DNA of 64,000 nt from the NCBI GenBank assembly GCA_016714125.1, contig JADJNX010000001.1:186001-250000 (forward strand). The letters are read 5' to 3'. Source of the DNA: Ignavibacteriales bacterium. GTDB taxonomy: Bacteria; Bacteroidota; Ignavibacteria; Ignavibacteriales; Ignavibacteriaceae. The position numbers were made by a program, and so were the translations under genes. Below are positions 10,210 through 20,531 of this stretch, piece after piece; position 1 is the stretch's first letter; every line of letters begins with the position of its first letter. The notes under the pieces are model-generated. The model was not told where the DNA came from and made no database searches. It saw only the letters and a list, made by a program, of their open reading frames with translations.

Positions 10210-11206
10210 TTTCATTTCCATTCTTTATTTCTATAATCTTCTTATCAATCGCAGCAAAAATATTTTCGCTGTTTATACTCTTCATACACTCCAAACGGGC
10301 GCATTGTTTCAATGTACAGTCAGAACACCCGATTTCGGGCTTAAAAATCAATTTTCTATCGGTATAAGGTCCCCATCTTTCCACAGAACACTGAACCACC
10401 CATGGATAAAATCCTACTGTGAAACTTCCTGCTGCTGCTGCAATATGGAGAGGTCCCGTCGAATTTGAAATGAATAAATCTCCCTCTTTTATGAATGAGA
10501 TTAATTCTGTAAGTGATAACTCCCCGGCGAATATCCGTGCATCACTATCCCCCTTTACAACTTCACATTTTCCGATCTCTTCTCTTGATCCTGTTAAATA
10601 TACATCAAATCTTCCATCTTTACACAATTTGGATGTAAGTTCACGGAATGTTTCCAGGGGAAGATCAGCAGCGCTACCCCCGCTTCCGGGATGAATTATG
10701 GTTACAACCTTCGTTTTATCGGGCTGAAACCTGTCAAACTTGGGTATTCCTGCAAAAAAGTTTGATGGAAAGTGGTATTCCCCCTGCCACTCCAACATCG
10801 AAAGATTATATTCCAATTCATTCTTTTGAGCTGTTTTTCTATGCTCAAATACTTTATTGTTAAAAAGAAAAGAATACCAGCGATAGCCGATTCCGGTTCT
10901 TTTTTTTATGCCTGCAAGGAAAAGTGAGAGTGTTATCTTAAATCCGGGTGAGACAACATAAACTTCGTCGAAGTTAAACTTTTTAAGTTTTTGTGAAATG
11001 GCAAATGGAGAAAGGTCTTTTAATTCGTCCCAGTTTATAAAACCATCTATGTAAGGGGATGCCTCGGCTAAAACCCGTGTGTAATCCCTTCCAAGAAAAA
11101 AGAGTTCACAATCACCACTGCCCTTTAACACTTCTGCCATCGGAAGTGTAAGGACAACATCACCAATCCTGTCATATCTGACCAAAACTATTTTTTTGCT
11201 TGACAT
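10190..11206 (-). CDS. Glycosyltransferase family 9 (heptosyltransferase-like)
   Basis: About 338 residues beginning MSSKKIVLVRYDRIGDVVLT, the standard GT9 N-terminus. The C-terminal Rossmann domain has HPGSGGSAADLPLETF and the nucleotide-sugar-binding SNSTGPLHIAAAAG, followed by a Cys cluster (CSDCTLKQCARLEC) typical of this branch. It transfers a heptose or similar sugar to lipid A core in the cytoplasm. The reading frame is open upstream into a TPR protein and so looks like a 530-residue fusion, but the start here overlaps a stop in another frame as TGATG. I read it as a separate, translationally coupled gene. Confidence 0.85.
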   Translation of the reverse strand: MSSKKIVLVRYDRIGDVVLTLPMAEVLKGSGDCELFFLGRDYTRVLAEASPYIDGFINWDELKDLSPFAISQKLKKFNFDEVYVVSPGFKITLSLFLAGIKKRTGIGYRWYSFLFNNKVFEHRKTAQKNELEYNLSMLEWQGEYHFPSNFFAGIPKFDRFQPDKTKVVTIIHPGSGGSAADLPLETFRELTSKLCKDGRFDVYLTGSREEIGKCEVVKGDSDARIFAGELSLTELISFIKEGDLFISNSTGPLHIAAAAGSFTVGFYPWVVQCSVERWGPYTDRKLIFKPEIGCSDCTLKQCARLECMKSINSENIFAAIDKKIIEIKNGNENETSNF

Positions 11207-11967
11207 CAGACTTGTTGAGATTTGCTCCTGAGTAATGAGATGATTTTTCATAACTCTCTTTTTCTCAGGCTCTTTTTCAATTAGTTTTGAAAATATCTCA
11301 ATCGCTTTTGGTGTGTTTCCCTGGCGGGCGTAAATAATTGCCATTCCAGCGGTTATTATCTCACCTCCATGCGGGGCGATATCTACAGGTTTTACCTGTT
11401 TTTCTTCGGATATTTGTTCCGGTGATTCATCTGTAGAATCAGGTTCAATGTTGTGGTAAGACCCGTCGATTGTATCTTCTGATTCAGAGTTATATTCAAG
11501 CTCAATCTCATCTGTGGAATCATTCTCGTCCAATTCCAATTCATCAGTTTCAACTTCGTAACGCAGTGGCTCAGGCTCGGGTTCCTCATCCGTTTCAGGA
11601 ATTGAGAACTTTGAAATGGTATCTGCCTCTTTGGAATTCCTGTTCTCTATTTCATTGACAACTTCATTAATCAACTCGCGATAGTAGCTTGTGAGTTCAT
11701 TAGTGGCAAAAAACTTGGCAGCAGAATTAAGTGTGATCTCTGCAAGATTTGGTTTTTTGAGTTCAAGAAAAATCCTGATCAATAAATAATATGCCGGAGG
11801 GTGACCGGGGAAGTATTTTAGTCCCCTTTTACCTCAAGTAGAGCTTCATCAAACTTTCCTTCTTCAAACAACATCGCCGCCCTGCGCAAAAAGAGTGCGG
11901 GGAGTCCCGACTCTGAAGCGAGCTGCTCAATCGCTGTTTTATATAAGTTCTCTGATGAATCTTTCAA
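11206..11967 (-). CDS. TPR-containing protein with acidic linker, two frameshifts
   Basis: Starts at a TTG (LKDSSENLYKTAIEQLA) eight bases after AAGGA and 14 bases after the LptE stop. Two helix-turn-helix TPR-like segments (LFLRRAAMLFEEGKFDEALL and, after an indel near 11825, LKYFPGHPPAYYLLIRIFL) are followed by a long Glu/Asp/Ser-rich linker and another TPR near the end (GMAIIYARQGNTPKAIEIF). Removing one base from the T5 run at 11244-11248 gives the ending IISLLRSKSQQV with a TGA overlapping the GT9 ATG. Probably a cytosolic scaffold; no function is known. Confidence 0.65.
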
Positions 11968-11981
11968 TCTGATTTCCTTGT

Positions 11982-12506
11982 TTACCAGCCTGAAACAGTT
12001 TCAAGCAGTATATCTTCCGTAAGTTTTTCAAGTGTCTGCTGAATTACATCATTTCTTCCGGCTTGCCCGGCAACTGCGGGATAATCGGCGTAATTTGAAA
12101 ACTGCCTCTCATAAATGGTTTTTTTCATCTTGAGGTCTTTATACGACACCTGGATGGTGATATTTACTCTTCTCGCTTGAACCTGCTCACCTGTGGTAAT
12201 AGCTGCAGGAGTGTCTGATATGCCAAGAATTGAACAATCGAGTACAGCATCCGACCGGGTTTTATCGGTAATGATAAAACTGTTATCATCGATAAATTTT
12301 TGAGTTAACAGGGTTGTAAATTGCTGCCCAAGTGCCGGCTCACCCGATCCACTCTGATCATTTGCGTATGGTATGGCAAGAGATTTAAGGTGTGGAGGTA
12401 TGGAAGCACCCGTAAAAGAATAGGGACAACTACATCCCGCAAGACCCATCGTGACAATCAAGATGCCCAATAAACTGAATTGCAAAATTTTAGTTCTATT
12501 TGGCAT
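11982..12506 (-). CDS. lptE: LptE-like LPS-assembly lipoprotein
   Basis: About 174 residues. The signal peptide ends with lipobox LAGC, and the mature start CSCPYSFTGASIPPHLKSL closely fits the Bacteroidota form of LptE, which sits as a plug in the LptD barrel and delivers LPS to the outer leaflet. The ATG at 12506 (MPNRTKILQF) is preferred over the one at 12524. It overlaps the end of the sigma-54 activator gene by 11 bases. The GT9 and DUF3108 genes downstream support an LPS context. Confidence 0.82.
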   Translation of the reverse strand: MPNRTKILQFSLLGILIVTMGLAGCSCPYSFTGASIPPHLKSLAIPYANDQSGSGEPALGQQFTTLLTQKFIDDNSFIITDKTRSDAVLDCSILGISDTPAAITTGEQVQARRVNITIQVSYKDLKMKKTIYERQFSNYADYPAVAGQAGRNDVIQQTLEKLTEDILLETVSGW

Positions 12507-13623
12507 CAAAATCCTCAAATCCAAGTTTCTCCAGTTTACGATAGAGGGTCCGCTCAGAAATATTAAGGTACATGGCGGCTTTTCTTTTGTTGCCTCCGGC
12601 TTTTTGAAGTGCTTTCAGTATCAATTCCTTTTCAACTTTATCCACATTAAGATCATCACGGTCATCATTTGCCATAGACATTTGAAAATCGCCAAACTGC
12701 CCGGTGTTAACCGTCAGGTTTGAAACCATCTCTTTTAATTCAAGAATATCTTTTTTTAATTCAAAAAGGGCTCTGTAAATGAAATCCCTTTCAATTTCGT
12801 CAGTTGATTTGTTGAGTCTCACAGGCAGATTTTTTGCCGGTGCCCGTCCATCAATGCGTAAAAGACTTCTGAATGAGTCCGCTGTCAGAATGCTATTGCG
12901 GCTGAGAGCAATAGCTGTCTCAACTGCATTTTTTAACTCCCTGACGTTCCCTGGCCAGGGATATTCGTATAACAGGTTCATGGCATCACTCGCAAACTCA
13001 ACGGGAGGCCTCTGATTATTTTTACAATATAATGAGGCAAAATGAAGCGCAAACTCTTCGATATCCTGTCGTCTTTTTCTCAGAGGTGGTATCTCAAGAG
13101 CAACAGCTTTTAACCTGAAATAAAGATCTTCCCTGAACCTTTTTTCATCCACAAGATCCTGTAAATTTTTGTTGGTGGCGGCAATAATCCGAACATCAAC
13201 CTTGGTTGTCTTCTCAGCACCAATCTTCATAAATTCTTTGGTTTCCAAAACCCTCAGGAATTTCACTTGAGTGGAAAGTGGCATCTCACCAATCTCATCA
13301 AGAAAAAGAGTTGCATTATCTGCCAACTCAAAATATCCTTTTCTACTGTCAATGGCACCGGTAAATGAACCCTTGGTATGTCCAAAAAGCTCACTTTCAA
13401 GTAAAGTTTCAGGGATGGCTCCACAATTTAGCGACAACATCTCTTTTTGTGCTCTTTTGCTCACCATGTGAACTGCATGAGCAAAAACTTCTTTACCCAC
13501 TCCACTTTCACCATAGATTAACACGGTGATATCACTCGGCGCAACCTGCAAAATAATATCAACAAGGTCTTTTATTTCTTTTGATCTGCCGATAATTCCT
13601 AATTTTTTCTGAATATCTTCCAT
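12496..13623 (-). CDS. Sigma-54-dependent activator (AAA+ and Fis HTH, no sensory domain)
   Basis: 375 residues. The protein begins almost directly with the AAA+ domain: Walker A GESGVGKE, sigma-54 contact loop GSFTGA (first Ala of GAFTGA is Ser), Walker B TLFLDEIGEMP and arginine-finger region FREDLYFRLK. The C-terminal Fis-type helix-turn-helix is NKRKAAMYLNISERTLYRKL. There is no receiver, GAF or PAS domain, so activity must be set by abundance or by another protein. It is sandwiched between a metallo-hydrolase (3-base gap) and lptE (overlap), suggesting it governs envelope functions. Targets are unknown. Confidence 0.92.
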   Translation of the reverse strand: MEDIQKKLGIIGRSKEIKDLVDIILQVAPSDITVLIYGESGVGKEVFAHAVHMVSKRAQKEMLSLNCGAIPETLLESELFGHTKGSFTGAIDSRKGYFELADNATLFLDEIGEMPLSTQVKFLRVLETKEFMKIGAEKTTKVDVRIIAATNKNLQDLVDEKRFREDLYFRLKAVALEIPPLRKRRQDIEEFALHFASLYCKNNQRPPVEFASDAMNLLYEYPWPGNVRELKNAVETAIALSRNSILTADSFRSLLRIDGRAPAKNLPVRLNKSTDEIERDFIYRALFELKKDILELKEMVSNLTVNTGQFGDFQMSMANDDRDDLNVDKVEKELILKALQKAGGNKRKAAMYLNISERTLYRKLEKLGFEDFDAK

Positions 13624-13625
13624 TT

Positions 13626-14404
13626 TTATACCGATATAATCAAACCATCGTGTGCAATGGTAATTCTGCTTAACCCCTCAGGAAATGAAGCCGAGATGGT
13701 TGAAATAAGTGTTGAAGGGTCATCTGCATCCAAATGGGTAAGGATTATTTTTTTAATCTCTTTTTCTTTTAATAATTCAATCACATCTTCAATCGAGATG
13801 TGTGTTGTTTCAGTAACCAAAATTGAATTTGCATTAAAATTAAATACATCCAAATCAGCGGGAGAATCAACATCACCTGAATAAAAGAGATCGCCCGTTG
13901 CCGATTCAATGGCAAGTGAATAGCTTTTAAGTCAAGTCCCTTACCCGGATATTCCTTGTATTTTTGCAAATGTGAGTTCTCAATTGCTGTCAGGGTAAAT
14001 TTTCCCCGGAAATCGAGTCGTTTTCCTGTTTCAATTTTTTGAAAATTGAGAACAAACCCAAGTCGATCTTCCAGCATATAACTTTTATTAAGTAATTCCT
14101 TCAGAAAATTGATGTTGCTCTTTGATACAAACAAATCAAGGGGCATTTGCCGGTTATACATCTTCATTTGTTGAATTAATGTAATTAATCCCGAAAAATG
14201 GTCAGGGTGAAAATGAGTAATAAGAACGCCATCAATTTCTTTAAATTCAATTCCAAGCCGCAAAAGCGCACGACTGATTCCGTCCCCGGCATCAATAAGG
14301 AGATTGTAAGAGTCAGATCTTATTAGAAATGAAGAATGAAACCGGTTGAGAGAGGATCTACCTGAACCGGTACCGGTGAATACAATTTTGATGGAATCAG
14401 ACAT
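13626..14404 (-). CDS. Metallo-beta-lactamase-fold hydrolase, RNase Z-like, one frameshift
   Basis: The fold is shown by FTGTGSGRSSLNRFHSS near the N-terminus and the metal motif THFHPDHFSG (HxHxDH). One base missing in the T4 run at 13925-13928 breaks the frame; repair gives LKSYSLAIESATGDLFYSGD, in which the Asp of SGD is the bridging metal ligand, and later LTHLDADDP. RNase Z-like proteins mature tRNA 3' ends or act on small phosphodiesters. The family includes many uncharacterised hydrolases, so the substrate is open. About 259 residues when repaired. It is directly upstream of the sigma-54 activator. Confidence 0.82.
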
Positions 14405-14427
14405 CAGTTCACCAGTTGTTTAGTTGA

Positions 14428-14859
14428 TCATGGCTGTTGAATTTCTTCATCAGGCTCACCGGATGATACTGAATCATCCAAAAAATATTCAAAATCTGCA
14501 CCGGGAAATTCATTCTCAACTGCAAAAACACAGTTATTGGCTCTCCTGAAATTCTCGGTTGCCAGATAATAGAGATATAAACCTGCATAAGCTGCAATTG
14601 TGAATTCAGACCTCGGGTATCTCTGTATCAAAAGTTCAAGAAATGCAGCCGATTTTTCACCATCAGTGGTAAGCAAAGCTTTGATGTAGAGACTGATATC
14701 CGTATCAATCTTTTCACCCGACTCACCAAGAATCTTTTTTAATTCGTCGTGATTTTCCTGTTTATACACCTCAAATATCTCTTTTGGTGTAGGAACTTGA
14801 CTAAAAGTTGGTGTCGAAATCAGAACAATAAGTACCAGAACTTTAAATAGTATCTTCAT
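14428..14859 (-). CDS. Secreted TPR-like protein
   Basis: 143 residues with signal peptide MKILFKVLVLIVLISTPTFS. The mature part is helical with repeats resembling Sel1/TPR units (LYIKALLTTDGEKSAAFLEL, then FTIAAYAGLYLYYLATENF) and an acidic tail. It may be a BamD-like or YbgF-like periplasmic scaffold, but no specific family is recognised. Six bases separate it from miaB upstream. Confidence 0.65.
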   Translation of the reverse strand: MKILFKVLVLIVLISTPTFSQVPTPKEIFEVYKQENHDELKKILGESGEKIDTDISLYIKALLTTDGEKSAAFLELLIQRYPRSEFTIAAYAGLYLYYLATENFRRANNCVFAVENEFPGADFEYFLDDSVSSGEPDEEIQQP

Positions 14860-14864
14860 AAAAT

Positions 14865-16205
14865 TTATACTGCTGAACTTTCATATTTCTCAAAGACAGA
14901 AGTAACCTCACCAAAAAGTGTCCCTGAAGTTACACGATCTATCTTGACCTCAACATAATCACCTTCAACAATTCCATCCTGAATGGGAATTACAACAATT
15001 TTATTGGAATCTGTTCTGGCTGCAAAAAACTTATCACTTTTTTTAGAGAAACCTTCAATGAGTACTTTTTCAGTTTTACCAATCAATTCGGTATTTAATT
15101 CCAAAGAGTGGCGGTGTTGAATCTCAATTATTTGTTGCAACCGTTTACTTTTAACTTCTTCAGGAACATCATCCCCCATTCTGTATGCTTTTGTCCCCTC
15201 TCTCGGAGAGTATTTAAACATGAACGCACCGTCGTATTTTACCTTCTCCATCAGATCAAGAGTCATAAGATGATCTTCAAGAGTCTCGGTTGGAAAGCCG
15301 GCGATAATATCGGTGGAAAAGCTCACACCCGGAATTATCTTTTTTGCCTTTTCGATAATCGTTAAATAGTGTTCAACCGCGTAGGTTCTGTTCATCAATT
15401 CTAAAATTCTGTTTGAACCCGATTGAACAGGAAGATGAATATAATTGCAAAGGTTTTCGTGAGCCGCTATTGTATAAAGCAGTTTGTCAGAAAAATCCTG
15501 GGGATGGGAGGTCATATATCTTACTCTAATTCCCGTATCAACACTTGCAACGGCTGCGAGAAGATCTGCAAAATCATTTCCATTGTCGTCGTAAGAGTTC
15601 ACATTTTGTCCAAGAAGAGTCACTTCTCGAAATCCTTTTGCCGACAGATGTTCCACCTCTTTTACAATCGATTCGAGGCTTCTGCTTCTCTCTCTTCCTC
15701 GGGTGAAAGGCACCACACAATAAGTACAAAATTTATCACAGCCTCTCATCACAGAAATCCATGCCTGAAGTCCCTCTTCGCGATAAGGTATTATGTCGTC
15801 GTATGTTTCAGTTCTTGAAAGTTTAACGCCAATCCCTTTTCCACCGCCATAAACCACATCCATCAATTCCGGCAGGCGTCTGTATTCATCCGGACCCACA
15901 ATAATATCAACAAGTTTTCGTTCTTCTATCAGGTTCTTTTTTAACCTCTCGGCCATACATCCCAGGATTCCCACAACCATTTGTGGTTTTTTCTCCTTAA
16001 GTGTTTTCAGATTGCCGAGTCGTCCATAAATTCTCTGTTCAGCATTCTCGCGGATGCTGCATGTATTTAAAAATACAACATCTGCACTTTTTACATCTTT
16101 AGCGAAGTCATAGCCATTATTATTCAGAATTCCCATCACCAATTCGGTATCGGCGGTGTTCATCTGACATCCGTAAGTCTCAATATATACTTGTTTTTTA
16201 CTCAT
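14865..16205 (-). CDS. miaB: tRNA-2-methylthio-N6-dimethylallyladenosine synthase MiaB
   Basis: Radical-SAM methylthiotransferase acting on i6A37 of tRNAs. The UPF0004 domain has YIETYGCQMNTADTE, VFLNTCSIRENAEQR and GCMAERL (three cluster Cys); the radical-SAM cluster is CDKFCTYCVVPFTRGRERSR; a TRAM domain ends the protein. An ATG at 16205 (MSKKQVYIETYG) is preferred to an upstream TTG. The frame is intact over about 446 residues, the normal length. It is the first gene of the long minus-strand envelope run. Confidence 0.96.
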   Translation of the reverse strand: MSKKQVYIETYGCQMNTADTELVMGILNNNGYDFAKDVKSADVVFLNTCSIRENAEQRIYGRLGNLKTLKEKKPQMVVGILGCMAERLKKNLIEERKLVDIIVGPDEYRRLPELMDVVYGGGKGIGVKLSRTETYDDIIPYREEGLQAWISVMRGCDKFCTYCVVPFTRGRERSRSLESIVKEVEHLSAKGFREVTLLGQNVNSYDDNGNDFADLLAAVASVDTGIRVRYMTSHPQDFSDKLLYTIAAHENLCNYIHLPVQSGSNRILELMNRTYAVEHYLTIIEKAKKIIPGVSFSTDIIAGFPTETLEDHLMTLDLMEKVKYDGAFMFKYSPREGTKAYRMGDDVPEEVKSKRLQQIIEIQHRHSLELNTELIGKTEKVLIEGFSKKSDKFFAARTDSNKIVVIPIQDGIVEGDYVEVKIDRVTSGTLFGEVTSVFEKYESSAV

Positions 16206-16433
16206 TAAATCTTGCAAAATTATTGAAATTTGGTCTCAGGAGCAGTCTCCCGGAAAAGAAATATTTAAAAAGTAAATATAAGGAAAATTTAGGGATGGGT
16301 ATAGAGTCCTGGCATATGGTATTGATTTCTCCATGAGCTACTTGGATTCTTCGATACTCCGCTAGTCTGAATGCTACTCCGCTACCTCATCTGCTATTTT
16401 GGATTAGATAAAAACTTTTTGCAATTTAAGCAG

Positions 16434-16439
16434 TATAAT
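16434..16439 (+). promoter_or_regulatory. Possible -10 element
   Basis: TATAAT lies 37 bases before the ATG of the small secreted protein. No good -35 box is seen at 16-18 bases, so this is only suggestive. The rest of the 16206-16475 gap has a degenerate CTACTCCG-like repetition (about 16358-16392) and nothing else recognised. Confidence 0.3.
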
Positions 16440-16475
16440 ATTTCGTTTCCAAATCTTTTAACGTATGGAGTTAAC

Positions 16476-16928
16476 ATGAGTACTAAGTTATTTACTTTTT
16501 TCCTTGTAGTTCTCTTTTCGCTGTCAGTGTTCTCTCAAAATACTGGTGATAAAAGTGGTGCAACAATTGATGGAGTTGCATTGGGAATGACCAAAGATCA
16601 GGTGAAGGCTGCTCTTGTGTCACCCAGATCAGAAGGTTATGACGAGGATGTATGGCTATACGACAGTCTAAAGATTTCAGTCCAGTTCAACAAAGATGGT
16701 GTGGTTGTCGAAGTTTTGTCTGATGACTCAACTTCCATCCTCAGGATAAACGGCAAGGAGATTGCCGTGAACTCGGATATCAACAAAGCATTTGAAATCC
16801 TGGGGAAGCATGACGAGGAGTATAAAACTGAAAATGTGTCTGAATATTACTTCAAAAAACTTGGTATCATGCTTTTAACTTTTGCCGATGACAACGCCAT
16901 CGCTCTACTTGCACTGAAAACCTATTGA
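16476..16928 (+). CDS. Small secreted protein of unknown function
   Basis: 150 residues. The ATG at 16476 is chosen because GGAG lies five bases upstream and it opens a signal peptide (MSTKLFTFFLVVLFSLSVFS). The frame extends 35 codons further upstream but without a signal. The mature protein contains GVALGMTKDQVKAAL, reminiscent of the BamE/SmpA-type GMT motif that begins a two-helix, three-strand fold, repeated weakly as SDINKAFEILGKHDEEY. The family is not recognised. It is a lone plus-strand gene between two minus-strand blocks and ends in a strong terminator. Confidence 0.7.
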   Translation: MSTKLFTFFLVVLFSLSVFSQNTGDKSGATIDGVALGMTKDQVKAALVSPRSEGYDEDVWLYDSLKISVQFNKDGVVVEVLSDDSTSILRINGKEIAVNSDINKAFEILGKHDEEYKTENVSEYYFKKLGIMLLTFADDNAIALLALKTY

Positions 16929-16937
16929 TTATAATTA

Positions 16938-16969
16938 AAAGAGGCTGCCACATCCGCGGCAGCCTCTTT
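16938..16969. terminator. Bidirectional Rho-independent terminator
   Basis: A perfect 12-bp stem (AAAGAGGCTGCC / GGCAGCCTCTTT) with an 8-base loop. A/T runs on both sides let it serve the plus-strand gene ending at 16928 and the minus-strand permease ending at 17001. Confidence 0.9.
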
Positions 16970-17000
16970 AGTAATTTAAACACTACCTAAACATTTACAA

Positions 17001-19005
17001 TTATTTATCCCAGACTCTAATCGGAAGTACTGTCATTGGAATACCTTCCATTGCAAGTTTTTTCTGTATCGAGACTGCTGTCTCATTATGTAATAATCTT
17101 TGATAGAATTTTTCCTTCTCGAATACCAATTTGCCGCTGAAAAAAGTTGCAAGTGGAAAATCTCGATTTATCTGAAGGCAAAGTTTTGAGCCCTCCTCAG
17201 CCACATCAGTTCCAACCGACATCCGATAATCCGCCGCAAGTCCAAGATCATTCGCAAACTTCACATATTTTTCGGTGCTGTTTTGTACATATTTTTTAAC
17301 ATTCTCAATCTCATCGCTTCCTTTAAAAACTCCTGAGTCGACAATACCAACAGAAACAAACATCACTTGTTTATAAAATTTTGGGAATTTTTGCATTATT
17401 TGGAGTATTGAGTGAATCCCTAATCCACCATAACTGGAGACAAGAAGAACAGCGATAGGTTCATTTTTCTCAATCAACTTTACCGGTGTTTCCACATTCT
17501 CATCTTTAATTATGGGGATATCCATTAAAATGTCGGAAAGACTTCTTACTTTTTTGAGCACTTTAAAATAGTGTCTTTTAATAAGTGCACAAAAAATAAC
17601 CAAACCCAATGTGACAACTACTGTCAGCCATGCACCGTGTGCAAATTTCTCAACAACAACTATCGTCAGAATCGAGAAACAGAGGATAAATGCTACAATA
17701 TGAATCAAAAGGTTTTTCTTCCAATCAGGAAGAGTATCTCTCTTCTTGATCCAGAATCTGGTCATTCCAGCCTGAGTAAGAGAGAAGGTTACAAAAACAT
17801 TTATAGAGTACATTGTAACCAATGCATCAACACTTCCCTTGGTGTATCAGAGTATCACCAGAGCTGCAACACCCATGATCACAATGCCGTTTTGCATCGT
17901 TAACCTGTCAGAAAGGGAGCTGAATCTGCGCGGCAGCCATGAATCGGTTGCCATGTTTGCCATGACCCTGGGCCCGTCTATAAAACCCGTTTGGGCTGCA
18001 ACAAAGAGAAGCAGAGCTTCCGATACCAGTGCCAGTACAACAAACCATGTTCCAATCCCCATCGATTCGATCATAACTGCATTCAGAGTTTTCCCCATAA
18101 CAGGTTTCACTTCTGCCAAAAGATACACTATCAGGATGGCACTTGCTGTAAACGCCAACGAAGCCGCCATGTAAAACATTGTCTTTTTTGCAGTTTTAAC
18201 TTTAGGTTCCCTCATTATCGAAATACCGTTCGAAACAGCCTCAATCCCTGTATATGTTCCGGCACCTCTTGAGTAGGCATTGGCAAACAGAAGAAACATT
18301 CCCCAGATACCAAGGGTTGATGCACTGTCCTTAAAGTCTCCAACAACATTACTTGTTGCCGCAGATAGATTATCTATATGGATAAAGAAAGACCCAAAAA
18401 TGATAAATAGATGTGTTACTACAAATAATAAAAAAATCGGTACAAGTATCGAGATCGATTCTTTTACACCACGAAGGTTCATGACGATAAGAATTATTAT
18501 GACTGCAGTATTGACATAAACTATATTTGAGTGCCATTCAAGAGGGAGGAAACTGAATACTTGTGAACTACCCGCGGCTATGGACACCGTGATTGTGAGG
18601 ACATAATCGATTATAAGGGCACTTCCGGAAACACATCCAAATGTGTTACCCAGCAGTTTGGTGGCAACAACATAACCACCTCCAACATTCGGAAAATGTT
18701 CAATTATTTTTGTCTAATATTAAGATATAATTATTACAGTGATCGCAGTAGCTACAGCAAGCAAAATTGCAATGCTGGTATGTCCCTCTAATGCTCTGAA
18801 TGCCTCATCGGGCCCATATGAGGAGGAACTAAGTCCGTCTGCTCCCAGGCCCACCCACGCCAAAAAATGCAACTAATGATATCTTGTGAAATATCTGAGG
18901 ATTATTCAGGTCTCGAGGTTTACCCAAAATTACTTTTTTTAAACTTTTCCATGATTTGGTATTTAAGATTATTAAATCGTGCAGAGCATTATTGAGTATT
19001 CTCAT
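17001..19005 (-). CDS. APC-superfamily amino-acid permease, multiple frameshifts
   Basis: Reconstructed as about 668 residues, starting at ATG 19005 (MRILNNALHDLI). The N-terminus has the hydrophobic LVAFLAWVGLGADGLSSSSY after removing one T from a T6 run (18862-18867). Two in-frame stops near 18705-18725 look like paired indels. The middle (VGGGYVVATKLLG, YSRGAGTYTGIEAVSNG) is typical of large APC permeases. A further indel near 17845 joins LVILYTKGSVDALVTMYSIN. The last 240 residues form a soluble nucleotide-binding-like domain (AVLLVSSYGGLGIHSILQIM), as in permeases with a C-terminal USP-like domain. The substrate is unknown. Confidence 0.8.
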
Positions 19006-19053
19006 TTGTTTTGTTTTACCACCACAATGAGAAAACTCCGTTTCTGCAAACTA

Positions 19054-20415
19054 TTAGTTTGTTAAACTTCTTACCGGTGCCGGGATTTTTCCGCCTCTTC
19101 CAAAAAAGACATCTGCACTAAGTACTTTAACAGCCATAATCGGAGCCTTTCCAAGAAGTCCACCATAATCAACCGCCTGACCCACTCCCATTCCATAAGC
19201 CGGAATTAGTCTGCATGCGGTTGTTTTTTCATTTATTAATCCAATTGCAGCTTCATCAGCGATTATTCCCGCGATCGTATTCACAGGCGTATCACCCGGG
19301 ATGGCAACCATATCGAGACCAACGGAACAAACAGCAGTCATTGCTTCAAGTTTTTCGATTGTTAAATGTCCTTTTTCAGCAGCGGAGATCATTCCCTGAT
19401 CTTCACTTACAGGAATGAAAGCTCCACTGAGTCCGCCCACTGATGAACTTGCCATCAAGCCGCCTTTTTTAACACTGTCATTAAGCATTGCAAGGCAAGC
19501 AGTGGTTCCGGGAGCTCCAACATCTTCGAGACCAATTTCTTTAAGAATGTCGGCGATACTGTCACCTTCGGCGGGAGTTGGTGCAAGTGAAATATCCACT
19601 ATACCAAACTCTACCCCGTCTTTTTTCAGCAACTTTTCTTCCGATGAGTTCACCAGCACGGGTGATCTTAAATGCTGTCTTTTTAATTACTTCAGCAAGT
19701 TCCTGAATCGATGCATCTTTATGATTTTTTAACGCTTCAAGAACAACCCCGGGTCCACTCACTCCGACATTAAGAGTTGCGTCTCCTTCGGTGATACCAT
19801 GAAATGCACCTGCAATAAAGGGATTATCCTCAACTGCGTTGCAGAACACAACCAGTTTTGCACATCCAATTGACCCGGCATCACGAGTGATATAGGCAGT
19901 ATCTTTAATCACTTGAGCCATCATTTTCACAGCATCAATGTTAATTCCGGCTTTGGTTGAACCGATATTTACACTTGAACAAACTTTTTTTGTTGTTGCT
20001 AATGCCTGTGGAATCGATAAAATAAAATTCTTTTCACCGGGAGTCATCCCCTTTGAACAAGAGCTGAATAGCCACCTATGTAGTCGATGCCGATTTCATG
20101 CGCTGCCCGATCAAGTGCCTCGGCAATTTTTACATACTCTTCCGAAGAGAATGAGTCCCCAATAAATGAGACAGGTGTAACCGCCACTCTTTTGTTTGCA
20201 ATCCTTATCCCATAAGCCGCTTCAATAGATTCAGCATTTTTTACATGATTTCCGGCTAGTCTTAAAATCTTTTCGTAAATTTTTTGCGTGACAACATTGA
20301 TATTTCTTTCACTGCAATCCCTTAAATTAATACCCATGGTAACTGTTCTGATGTCGAAGTGTCCTACTTCACTCATCATGATTGTTTCGAGTATCTCGCT
20401 AAATTCAAAATTCAT
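19054..20415 (-). CDS. UPF0210 (PFL/DUF711) family protein, two frameshifts
   Basis: About 453 residues when repaired. It opens MNFEFSEILETIMMSEVGHF and continues with DIRTVTMGINLRDC, conserved in UPF0210. After one base is added at about 20047 the frame runs through SSVNIGSTKAGINIDAVKMM and NVGVSGPGVV; a second indel in the run at 19621-19626 restores VAEKDGVEFGIVDISLAP, then GAPGTTACLAML. The family is glycyl-radical-enzyme-like in fold naming only; its biochemical role is not settled. It is paired with an ACT-domain protein, as in many genomes. Confidence 0.88.
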
Positions 20416-20481
20416 TTTATATCCATTATTTAAAAATTGAAGTGTCGATGGGGAATTATTTCCACGAGCAGCAGATTTTAA

Positions 20482-20497
20482 TTCCGACCTGTCGGAA
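20482..20497. promoter_or_regulatory. Short inverted repeat between ACT and UPF0210 genes
   Basis: TTCCGAC-CT-GTCGGAA is a perfect 7-bp inverted repeat in the 116-base gap between the ACT gene stop and the UPF0210 start. The 2-base centre is too small for an RNA loop without opening the stem, so an operator is as likely as a hairpin. No T-run follows. Confidence 0.4.
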
Positions 20498-20531
20498 GAA
20501 CACAGAGAAAGTTAATTTGAGATTTTTCTTC

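Noticed and set aside
10190..11782. A 530-residue TPR-glycosyltransferase fusion protein
   Set aside because: A one-base indel joins two coupled genes; the GT9 has its own start and normal length.
15423..15818. 131-codon plus-strand frame
   Set aside because: It is antisense to the well-supported miaB gene.
16358..16392. Another octamer array
   Set aside because: CTACTCCG-like segments are too irregular to call.
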